Assembly (NCBI GenBank): GCA_017459485.1
Contig: JAFUCW010000456.1
Coordinates: 1-6,381, forward strand
Direction: 5' to 3'
Length of the DNA: 6,381 nucleotides
Source: Eggerthellaceae bacterium
Lineage (GTDB): Bacteria; Actinomycetota; Coriobacteriia; Coriobacteriales; Eggerthellaceae
The notes below the pieces were generated by a model, which was not told the DNA's origin, did no database searches, and worked only from the letters and a program-made list of their open reading frames with translations. This document shows, in pieces, positions 1 through 5,966 of this stretch; the first letter of the stretch is position 1; each line of letters begins with the position of its first letter. The position numbers were made by a program, and so were the translations under genes.

Positions 1-1312
1 TGCTCAACGTGACGCGCGGCGCGTCGGTCAGGTCCTTGCCGGTGGGCAGGTTGGCGGCAACCGTGGCCTGGATGTTTCCTGCGGTCACGGCAACACCCAC
101 TCCTGCAGCCAGGCACAGACAGGCCAGAGCAATTCGAAGGGCACCTTTCTGGTAGCGCCAAAGAATCCCGACCAAAACCGCGGCGCCCGCAAGCACGGCT
201 ATGTTCGCGCCCACTTGAACGGGTGTGACCACAGGCTGGGTGTCGTATTCGAGCTGTGGGGACATGGTGCCCAGGTCGGTGCCGAAGAGCAGGAAGTTCG
301 CCACGGAGGCAACGCAAAGGAAGAGCATGAAGGCCAGGAAGACGGTGCGCCCGCGCGGGGTGGCCAGGCGGTAGAACACGCCGAACCAGATGACGAACGT
401 TCCCACTCCAAGGGCAAGGGACCCCGCAAGGTCCCACAAGGGGGACCGGTTGCTTGCCAGGTCGACGAATTCGGCGGGCGACGCGGACACGACCGAAGCG
501 GGCACGATCGCGCCGGTGAGCAGGGCCATGAACATGCACGCAAGAAGGAACGTGCGGTCGTCTTTGCGCGTGGCCTCGCGAATGCGCGCATGGTCCCTGT
601 TGCCCGAGACAAGGCGGGCCTTGAGCGCGGCGAAGGGGCTGCCGGTTTTGTAGAGGATGTTCTTGACCAGCGAAAAGAGGTTGTTCAACGTCCAGTAGAA
701 CACCAGGCCAGCGGGGGAGTTGTACAGAAGCACCAAGAAGATGGCGGCAACGCCGTACATCTGAATCTTGTTCGAAGCCGGCATGCCCTTCATGTAGATG
801 GCGGCGGAGACCAGGTTGATGGCGGTCATGACGATGGGCAGGACGTTGATGGAGATCCCGCCCAGGTTAAGTAGCGCATCGGGTGCGCCCAGGTCTGCAA
901 TCGGGCCCAGGGGCACGCCGTTGAGCAGCTGCAAATGCGAAAGGAACTGGTAGGCGGCAATGAAGAAGGGAATCTCCAGCAAAAGGGAGACGGACCCCTT
1001 GAGCGCATCGGTGGGCTTGTAGCCGTTTTCGCGGTTGTAGGCCTGCTGCATCATGAAGCGCTCGTCGCCCTTGAACGTGCGCTTGATGTGGTCGTTCCAT
1101 GGCTTCATGCGCATGGCCTGCTCCCGCTGCGCCTCTTGGACGGCGTCGGCGCGGCGGTACAGCGGCAGCACCAGGAAGTTCATAGCCAGCGACAATACCA
1201 CGATTGCGAGTGCAGGGTCTCCCACCATTCGGTAGGCGATGGTGAACAGGACCTCGAAAAACAGCTGAAGAGGCCCGATGAGCAGCTTGTAGAGAAGGTC
1301 GAGCACCACCAT
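1..1312 (-). CDS. YidC/Oxa1-like membrane protein with polytopic C-terminal extension (partial, 3' end off the left edge)
   Basis: The visible part is 437 residues, starting at ATG 1312-1310 and open to base 1. An in-frame TAA a short way upstream limits longer starts; an in-frame TTG just before GGAGGA is a weaker alternative. Residues 1-222 form a YidC/Oxa1 core: a first membrane segment around 10-27; a second around 33-51 (GDPALAIVVLSLAMNFLVLP); a charged cytoplasmic loop at 52-105; a segment at 108-125 (LLEIPFFIAAYQFL); then segments near 157-173 and 186-218 (LYNSPAGLVFYWTLNNLFSL, typical of the family). Known YidC proteins insert membrane proteins using a conserved arginine in the second core segment; here the aligned residue is Asn45. 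After a basic linker (222-253) come about five more hydrophobic segments (254-275, 295-315, 322-343, 366-385, 390-412), which ordinary YidC lacks. The gene stands alone, divergent from a GT-C-like gene, and not in an rnpA/yidC/jag setting. It is therefore probably a specialised paralogue tied to surface-polymer synthesis; the function is inferred. Confidence 0.85.
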   Translation of the reverse strand, partial: MVVLDLLYKLLIGPLQLFFEVLFTIAYRMVGDPALAIVVLSLAMNFLVLPLYRRADAVQEAQREQAMRMKPWNDHIKRTFKGDERFMMQQAYNRENGYKPTDALKGSVSLLLEIPFFIAAYQFLSHLQLLNGVPLGPIADLGAPDALLNLGGISINVLPIVMTAINLVSAAIYMKGMPASNKIQMYGVAAIFLVLLYNSPAGLVFYWTLNNLFSLVKNILYKTGSPFAALKARLVSGNRDHARIREATRKDDRTFLLACMFMALLTGAIVPASVVSASPAEFVDLASNRSPLWDLAGSLALGVGTFVIWFGVFYRLATPRGRTVFLAFMLFLCVASVANFLLFGTDLGTMSPQLEYDTQPVVTPVQVGANIAVLAGAAVLVGILWRYQKGALRIALACLCLAAGVGVAVTAGNIQATVAANLPTGKDLTDAPRVTLS

Positions 1313-1325
1313 GAAGGCGACTGAT

Positions 1326-1331
1326 CCTCCC
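1326..1331 (-). promoter_or_regulatory. Shine-Dalgarno site of the YidC-like gene, unusually distant
   Basis: The minus strand reads GGGAGG, a strong ribosome binding site, but 13 nt separate it from ATG 1312. That is longer than the usual 5-9 nt. No ATG, GTG or TTG lies in frame between the two, so ATG 1312 remains the best start, possibly with lowered initiation efficiency. Confidence 0.55.
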
Positions 1332-1357
1332 AAAACGATTCCAATGCAACCTTAGGG

Positions 1358-1363
1358 ATTGTA
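1358..1363 (-). promoter_or_regulatory. Candidate -10 box for the YidC-like gene
   Basis: The minus strand reads TACAAT, five of six matches to TATAAT, in an AT-rich patch of an otherwise GC-rich region. Transcription would start near 1351 and leave a leader of about 39 nt containing the GGGAGG site. No good -35 hexamer is present at 16-18 bp upstream, so the assignment rests on the -10 alone. Confidence 0.4.
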
Positions 1364-1388
1364 CTCGTATTGTCTGACAGGGAGCACC

Positions 1389-1520
1389 ATGGCAAGAAAT
1401 AACGGATTATCTCAACGGCGACGTTGCTTTCCCGTTGCCTGCCGTTGTACTGCGTGCTGTTGCTTGCCCACCCGCACGGCCCCGCTTCGCCGCTTCCCCG
1501 TGCCAAATCGTGTATCCTGA
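1389..1520 (+). CDS. Possible Cys-rich small ORF (43 aa) upstream of the GT-C-like gene
   Basis: ATG 1389 follows an AGGGAG ribosome-binding-like site (1379-1384) at a short 4-nt spacing and opens 43 codons, ending in TGA 1518-1520. The product would be basic and cysteine rich, with Cys at 13, 18, 20, 23, 24 and 25, a run of three arginines at 10-12, and a Pro/Arg-rich tail. No family is recognised. The last base of the stop is the first base of ATG 1520 of the following gene (TGATG), the usual arrangement for translational coupling. It could be a leader peptide that controls the downstream gene, or a chance ORF in GC-rich DNA. The evidence is position, ribosome site and stop/start overlap only. 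Confidence 0.25.
   Translation: MARNNGLSQRRRCFPVACRCTACCCLPTRTAPLRRFPVPNRVS
1513..1518 (+). promoter_or_regulatory. Candidate -10 box (leaderless model) for the GT-C-like gene
   Basis: TATCCT, four of six matches to TATAAT, ends 7 nt before an in-frame GTG at 1526. With a start of transcription at or next to that GTG the mRNA would be leaderless, as also predicted for the gene starting at 4491. No convincing -35 is seen, and no Shine-Dalgarno precedes 1520 or 1526. This model competes with coupling to the small ORF at 1389-1520. Confidence 0.25.
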
Positions 1521-3322
1521 TGCTTGTGGCTAAACATGAAAAACATGCAAACGCACAGGGGCCTGAAGGGGCACACCCTGCGAAAGCGGGCGGCCGCTCA
1601 CTTGCGATAGGGGGAGCATCTGGCCCGGTGGCTGCGTGGGTGGCACCTGCCGTGTGCGCCTTTTTGCTCGCCGGGCTCATGGCGGCGTTTCTGTATCTGG
1701 TGGGGTTTCGCGAAGTGTCTTGGCTTGCCAAGGCGGGTCCGGCTCAGCAAGCTGCTGCGTGGATCGCGACCGGCGCGGTGTTTTTTGTCGCTTTGGTGGC
1801 GGGCAGGGCGGTCGTGGTGCACACGCCCGATCTGATCGCGCGCCTTGCCCCGTTCGATCCATGGAGGTGGATGCCGCTTGCCTACGGACGCGCCTCCATC
1901 GGCAAGGCCGCGCTGTTCGTCTTCGTGCTTTGGATTCCCTGGATCGCCCTGCAATACCCGGCGGGCGTCAACGGCGACACCTTCAACCAGCTCTACCAGT
2001 TCCAGACCAGCTCTCCCACGTACTATTCGACCATGCAGGTGGTCCTGGACGCCAGCTTCATCGACCACCATCCCCTCTTCGACACGCTGCTCTTCGGTGC
2101 GTTCTGGGCGCTTGGCGACGCGCTGGGAAACCAGAACATCGGTCTGTTCGCCTACAGCATCTGCCAAAGCGTTGCCTGTGCCGCCGTGCTGGCCGCCTGC
2201 GTATGCTATCTAGACCGCTTGGGCGTGCCCAAGGTGTTTCGCCTGGTGTCGCTTCTGTTCGTGGCACTTTTCCCCGCCATTCCGCTGTGGTGTGCCACCA
2301 TGGTGAAGGACTCGCTGTTCTCCATCTGCTTCGCGTGGTTCTTCCTGCTTTATATTGAGGTGTTCCGCACGCGCGGGTCCGCCCTGGTGCGCGGCAGGTT
2401 CCTTGCAGCGTTTGTCGCCGCCTCGACGTTGTGCGTGCTCACGAAAAAGCCGGGCATCTACATCGTGGCGGTGTCGCTGCTTGTGCTGCTGGTGTACTGT
2501 CGTCGCAGTCAGGGGCGGGCGCGCCTTGCCGCGACCTTGGTGGCTGTGCCCCTGTGTTGCTCGCTTGTCGTGCCTGCCGTGCTCTACCCGGTAGTCGGGG
2601 GAGTGGCGCCGGGGGGCACGCAGGAAAGCTTCGGCTTCGCGTTGCAGCAGGTGGTCACCGTCGTGCGCGAGGCCGACGACCTGACCAGCAGCGAGCGCGC
2701 CGCCGTCGAAGGCGTCCTGGACCTTTCCCGCGCCCTCGAGCGCTACGACGTGGCCAGCGTCGACCCCGTGAAGAACTCGGCGCGCCTCGAAGCCACCGGC
2801 GCCGACTACCTGCGATTCGCGGGCGCTTGGGCGACCATAGGCGCACGGCATCCCCTTGTCTTCGCACGGTCGCTGCTCTCGATCAGCTCCGGGTTGCTCA
2901 GTCCGGGAGTGGGGATACTCTACAACCATACGTCTGACCAGGATCCAAGCTGGGTCGAAACCTTCAAGCGAAACGATCCCACCGGAGAGCTCAGCCTGAC
3001 GTTCGACAAGCCCGACGCGCTCGACGGCGTAAGCGACCAGGTGTTTTCGCTCTACCAGGGCGTCGTCAACGCGCCGCTGCTGAACATTCCCTTCGGCCGT
3101 GGGTTCTACGGCGGCTGGGTCCCCCTCATCTGCATCACGTTGGCATGCGCGGCTTCGCGCCGTGCGCTCGTGGCGTATGCGCCCGTGGTCATGAGCGTCT
3201 TGTTCGTGCTGGTCAGCCCCGTGGCCTCGACGCGCTACGTTGTCCCGTTGCTGTTCGTGACGGTGCTCGAGCTGGGGCTTTTGTGCTACTTCCTTGCAAG
3301 CAGCAAGGGCAAATCCGAATAA
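1520..3322 (+). CDS. Polytopic membrane protein, DUF6020-like / GT-C glycosyltransferase type
   Basis: This is a 600-residue integral membrane protein. The basic, Gly/Ala-rich N-terminus (1-37) is followed by about 11-12 membrane segments, roughly at 38-62, 78-95, 129-145, 205-229, 240-260, 266-281, 311-327, 333-358, 528-545, 549-568 and 570-592. A large outside region spans about 362-520. After the third segment comes YPAGVNGDTFNQLYQF (Asp153), and then FIDHHPLFDTLLFG (Asp182, His183, His184). GT-C glycosyltransferases carry acidic catalytic residues in this first outer loop and use polyprenyl-phosphate sugars. Other family-like blocks are MVKDSLFS (263-264 Lys-Asp) and LTKKPG near 308-312. 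The overall pattern matches DUF6020-type proteins as I recall them, so a transferase role is likely but the sugar is unknown. The start is uncertain: ATG 1520 overlaps the stop of a small ORF; GTG 1526 gives 598 residues beginning MAKH, like the LCP protein at 4706; TTG 1424 seems too far upstream. The 3' end overlaps the opposing gene by 37 bp. Confidence 0.85.
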   Translation: MLVAKHEKHANAQGPEGAHPAKAGGRSLAIGGASGPVAAWVAPAVCAFLLAGLMAAFLYLVGFREVSWLAKAGPAQQAAAWIATGAVFFVALVAGRAVVVHTPDLIARLAPFDPWRWMPLAYGRASIGKAALFVFVLWIPWIALQYPAGVNGDTFNQLYQFQTSSPTYYSTMQVVLDASFIDHHPLFDTLLFGAFWALGDALGNQNIGLFAYSICQSVACAAVLAACVCYLDRLGVPKVFRLVSLLFVALFPAIPLWCATMVKDSLFSICFAWFFLLYIEVFRTRGSALVRGRFLAAFVAASTLCVLTKKPGIYIVAVSLLVLLVYCRRSQGRARLAATLVAVPLCCSLVVPAVLYPVVGGVAPGGTQESFGFALQQVVTVVREADDLTSSERAAVEGVLDLSRALERYDVASVDPVKNSARLEATGADYLRFAGAWATIGARHPLVFARSLLSISSGLLSPGVGILYNHTSDQDPSWVETFKRNDPTGELSLTFDKPDALDGVSDQVFSLYQGVVNAPLLNIPFGRGFYGGWVPLICITLACAASRRALVAYAPVVMSVLFVLVSPVASTRYVVPLLFVTVLELGLLCYFLASSKGKSE

Positions 3323-4491
3323 GCGGTGTCGGCGCCTTCGAACGCGGGCGCGGCGAAGGGCTCGAGCAGCTGTGCGGTGCCCTCCGGGTCGGACAGCGCC
3401 TGTGCGAGAAGCCCCTTGAGCTCATCTTCGGTACGTGCGCACAGCTGGGGGCACAGACGCATGGGGTCGGCGTTCAAGCCGGGCGTTTCGCAATAGGCAT
3501 CGTAGTCGGCGACGAAGAAAACGACCGGCTTGCCCAAAAGATACGCCTCGTAGACGATCGAGCTGTAGTCGGTGACCACCACGTCTGCGTCGATCAGCTG
3601 GGGGTTGGTGCCGCCTGGGGCGGGAAGGCCCATCTCGAGCGGGTGCGCCGACCACGACAAGCGCGCGCCTAAGGTTTCGCCGATCGAATCGGCGTGTGCG
3701 CGCAGCTCGTGGAGGGGGTGGGGGGACTGCGCGCTCATGCGCACCGTGGGGGCGACCAGCACCGTCGGCGTTCGCTGAGCGTCCGCGTCCTTCGCCGCAG
3801 CGCCGGCTTGGGCAAGACGGCCCGCCTCTTCCTTCAGGGAAAGGTAGCTGGGACGCGCGAAGGCGACGACGCGCTCGATGGGGTAGGCGAACGCATCGGC
3901 GAACGGCTGGCGCGCCGCTTCGCCCGAGCAAAGCACCCAGGTGTAGTTGCGGTGAATGTTCAGGCGCTTGAGCGTGGAGAGCGCGTGCCCTTCGCGTCCG
4001 CCGGCGCTTTGGTAGCCGAATTTCTTGAAGGCGCCGAACGCATGCCACATCTGAACGACGACCGGCTCTGTTGGAAATTCGCGGTGCAAGACGCCCGCTT
4101 CGTTCCCTTGCGCGTTGGGCGAGGGGAGGGCTGGTGCGTTTGCGCAGGTGAAGTTGAGCATGCCCACCACGGGGTCGTATCGGTCGAGCACCACCACGCG
4201 GCAACGGGACAGCAGGGCAAGCTCGCGCAGGACATGGCCCGCGTAGGCCACCATGCCCGCACCGCCCGTTTGCGACCCCGTCCCGCCGCTTGCGCGTATC
4301 TTGCGCACGTGGAACGTGGCCTTCCAGCCGGCGTCGCGGAACTGCTGCGCAATCATGCGGAAGTCGTAGCTGGGCTCGTCTGCCTGGCGGGACACGAGCG
4401 CCACTTCGTTGCGACGGCGGTGCGTGGCGCGCATCAGGAGGTAGAGGGCATTCATTCCCGCACGTGCTATGGAGACGACAACGTTGTTCAT
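3286..4491 (-). CDS. CDP-glycerol:glycerophosphate glycerophosphotransferase-like protein (TagB/TarB/TagF family)
   Basis: The 401-residue protein has the two hallmark blocks of the family. VVVQMWHAFGAFKKFGY (residues 144-160) carries His150, the conserved His of the QxWHG/A motif thought to be catalytic. DADVVVTDYSSIVYEAYLLG (301-320) carries the TDYSS phosphate-binding block, followed by KPVVFFVADYDAY. Further matches are RNYTWVLCSGE (181-191) and VLVAPTVR (244-251), and the length is typical of single-domain TagB-like enzymes. These cytoplasmic, membrane-associated enzymes transfer glycerol phosphate, or another polyol phosphate, from a CDP-activated donor to a lipid-linked glycan. No N-terminal signal or clear membrane anchor is seen beyond a weakly hydrophobic stretch at 8-20. 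The start is ATG 4491; there is no Shine-Dalgarno, but a good promoter lies exactly where a leaderless mRNA would need it. The substrate is unknown: it may make a teichoic-like chain or add a decoration. It is convergent with the GT-C-like gene and divergent from the LCP gene. Confidence 0.9.
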   Translation of the reverse strand: MNNVVVSIARAGMNALYLLMRATHRRRNEVALVSRQADEPSYDFRMIAQQFRDAGWKATFHVRKIRASGGTGSQTGGAGMVAYAGHVLRELALLSRCRVVVLDRYDPVVGMLNFTCANAPALPSPNAQGNEAGVLHREFPTEPVVVQMWHAFGAFKKFGYQSAGGREGHALSTLKRLNIHRNYTWVLCSGEAARQPFADAFAYPIERVVAFARPSYLSLKEEAGRLAQAGAAAKDADAQRTPTVLVAPTVRMSAQSPHPLHELRAHADSIGETLGARLSWSAHPLEMGLPAPGGTNPQLIDADVVVTDYSSIVYEAYLLGKPVVFFVADYDAYCETPGLNADPMRLCPQLCARTEDELKGLLAQALSDPEGTAQLLEPFAAPAFEGADTAYSDLPLLLARK

Positions 4492-4498
4492 GCGCGTA

Positions 4499-4527
4499 AT
4501 CGTATCACGGATTCAGGTGCCTGTCCG
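4499..4527 (-). promoter_or_regulatory. Promoter of the glycerophosphotransferase gene, apparently leaderless
   Basis: On the minus strand a -35 CGGACA (4527-4522, four of six matches to TTGACA) is followed by a 17-bp spacer and a -10 TACGAT (4504-4499, four of six), extended by TG one base upstream (TGATACGAT). Only 7 nt lie between the -10 and ATG 4491, so transcription should begin at or within a base or two of the start codon. No ribosome binding site is present, as expected for a leaderless message. Confidence 0.6.
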
Positions 4528-4663
4528 AGCGTTGCGGTGGTGTCGTTGCCCCATGTGCGCTGCCCTCAAGGCGCCGTGGGCGGGAAAGGCGGCTCTATGT
4601 CACCTTCGTGGAGACTCTGCTGCGTGCGCGTGGAGGCGAAGCGCCCCCTTTGGGCCAAGGCAG

Positions 4664-4669
4664 TATAAT
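4664..4669 (+). promoter_or_regulatory. Promoter -10 box for the LCP gene
   Basis: A perfect TATAAT lies 36 nt before GTG 4706. Transcription from about 4676 would give a leader of roughly 30 nt that includes the GAAAGG ribosome site. The -35 region at 16-18 bp is GC-rich and has no good match, so either another sigma determinant or an activator may help. It probably also drives the downstream GT2 gene. Confidence 0.6.
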
Positions 4670-4693
4670 AAAGCACATCGAACCACAGAAAAG

Positions 4694-4698
4694 AAAGG
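4694..4698 (+). promoter_or_regulatory. Ribosome binding site fixing the LCP start
   Basis: AAAGG, preceded by a purine run, stands 7 nt before GTG 4706 and lies downstream of the TATAAT box. It favours GTG 4706 over any upstream in-frame start, because upstream starts would lie before the promoter. Confidence 0.65.
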
Positions 4699-4705
4699 CC
4701 CCCCT

Positions 4706-5932
4706 GTGGCAAAACACATTCGTAGACCAGGCGACCAGGCCGCTCCCGGGCAGCCAACCTACTCCACGGCACCTCTTTCCAACGGCGGATCGGGGCAGAG
4801 GAATGCGGCGCCGTATGCGCAAGCAGGCCACCGCGCCCAAACGTTCGCCTATCCCGACCAGGACCCTGGCCAGCAGGTTCACTACGACTATGGGTCGCTT
4901 TCCCCTGATCGCTCCATGCAGATACCCCAGTCGCGGCGCAAGGCGAAAAAGAAGCACACGTTGCGAAACTTCATCATCATCTTGCTCTCGATTGCGCTCA
5001 TCATCGGCAGCGCGGTGTTTGCCTTCTCCCTTTTCCTCGACCGCTCGCTTTCGCTCGGCAACGAAAGCGAAAGCACCAACGCGGCCCTTTCCGACGCTGT
5101 CGTGGGAAGACCGTTCTACACGCTGGTCCTGGGCAGCGACTCGCGCGAAGGGTCCGGCACGTCCGACCGTCCGGACGAAAGCGGAGACCAGGCGCGCTCC
5201 GACGTCATGATCTTGGTGCGCGTCGACGCGCCCAACGACCAGATCACCATGCTCACCATTCCGCGCGACACGCCAGTCACCCATGCCGACGGGCGGGTCA
5301 CGAAGATCAACGAGTGCTACAACATAGGGGGCGCCGCCTACACCATCGAAAAGGTGTCCGAACTGGTAGGCGTGCCGATCAGCCACTACGTCGAACTGCA
5401 GTTCTCGAACCTCGAAGAAGTGGTGGATGCCTTGGGCGGAATCGAAATGGACGTTCCCGTCGATCTAGGCGTTGCCGACGCCTTGACCGGTGAGTACATC
5501 CAGATCAGTGCGGGAACCCAGGTGCTCAACGGCCAGCAGGCGCAAGCCGTCGCACGTGCCCGCCACGAATACGTCGACGACCAGGATGCCAATCGCCAAA
5601 GCACGGTGCGCGAACTGGGTCTGGCAATTCTCAACAGCGTCGTCAAACGGCCCATTTACGAGGTTCCAGGCGCCGTGCTCACGGCTGCGCAGTTCGTCCG
5701 AACCGACATGCGCACGTTCGACCTTATCCCTATCGCGCTGTCCATGGCCAACGGCTCTTCGACCACGATCTACAGTGGCACGGGGCCGTACGCGGGCGGG
5801 AACAGGGAAGACCTTGACGGGCTTTGGCTTTGTTACGACAATCCCACCGGGTGGAAGGCCGTGATGGACGTGGTCGATTCGGGCGGCGACCCTTCGACCG
5901 TCGACGTCAACGCGGGAGCGATCGTCCCGTAG
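4706..5932 (+). CDS. LytR-CpsA-Psr (LCP) family cell-wall glycopolymer transferase
   Basis: The protein has 408 residues from GTG 4706. Residues 1-77 are a Gly/Pro/Gln/Tyr-rich, probably disordered cytoplasmic tail. A basic patch (RRKAKKK, 77-83) precedes one membrane anchor at about 88-111, and the rest lies outside. The LCP domain spans about 134-316: LGSDSREG (142-149); ARSDVMILVRVD (163-174) with Arg164 and Asp166; LTIPRDTPV (183-191) with Arg187 and Asp188; KINECYNIGG (200-209); FSNLEEVVDALGGIEMDVP (233-251); LNGQQAQAVARARHE (274-288) with Arg284 and Arg286; and NRQSTVRELG (296-305). LCP enzymes move undecaprenyl-pyrophosphate-linked polymers onto peptidoglycan, and the arginines bind the pyrophosphate. 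No C-terminal LytR_C domain is present; the tail after about 340 has no recognised domain. The neighbouring polymer-synthesis genes support attachment of a teichoic-like or capsular polymer. A GT2 gene follows after a 34-nt gap, suggesting co-transcription. Confidence 0.93.
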   Translation: MAKHIRRPGDQAAPGQPTYSTAPLSNGGSGQRNAAPYAQAGHRAQTFAYPDQDPGQQVHYDYGSLSPDRSMQIPQSRRKAKKKHTLRNFIIILLSIALIIGSAVFAFSLFLDRSLSLGNESESTNAALSDAVVGRPFYTLVLGSDSREGSGTSDRPDESGDQARSDVMILVRVDAPNDQITMLTIPRDTPVTHADGRVTKINECYNIGGAAYTIEKVSELVGVPISHYVELQFSNLEEVVDALGGIEMDVPVDLGVADALTGEYIQISAGTQVLNGQQAQAVARARHEYVDDQDANRQSTVRELGLAILNSVVKRPIYEVPGAVLTAAQFVRTDMRTFDLIPIALSMANGSSTTIYSGTGPYAGGNREDLDGLWLCYDNPTGWKAVMDVVDSGGDPSTVDVNAGAIVP

Positions 5933-5966
5933 GGCGGCTTTCCGCGTGCGCAGATTCGAGTTGCCC

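Noticed and set aside
215..874. Long plus-strand open frame opposite the YidC-like gene
   Set aside because: It is charged, Gly/His/Asp-rich and family-less. The minus-strand frame gives a clear YidC-like membrane protein, so this is an antisense artefact of GC-rich codons.
935..1324. Second plus-strand open frame opposite the YidC-like gene
   Set aside because: Same reason: composition of an antisense shadow and no recognisable domain, while the opposite strand carries the YidC core.
1424..1519. TTG 1424 start for the GT-C-like protein
   Set aside because: The added 32 residues (Pro/Cys/Leu-rich) have no ribosome site and overlap the control region; ATG 1520 or GTG 1526 are more plausible.
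3335..3359. Inverted repeat CCTTCG / CGAAGG with a 13-nt GC-rich loop just after the GT-C-like stop, as a terminator
   Set aside because: The stem is only 6 bp with no T-run on either strand, and it lies within the coding end of the opposing gene.
4635..4645. Small GGCG-AAG-CGCC hairpin upstream of the LCP promoter
   Set aside because: A 4-bp stem is expected by chance in this base composition, and it sits upstream of the TATAAT box, so it would not be in the transcript.
3694..4668. 324-codon plus-strand open frame opposite the glycerophosphotransferase
   Set aside because: The minus strand shows QMWHAFGAFKKFGY and TDYSS family motifs; the plus frame has none and runs through the promoter region.
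4469..4705. 79-codon in-frame N-terminal extension of the LCP protein
   Set aside because: It would begin before the TATAAT promoter, has no ribosome site, and reads as Cys/Trp/Arg-rich non-family sequence; GTG 4706 with GAAAGG is better.
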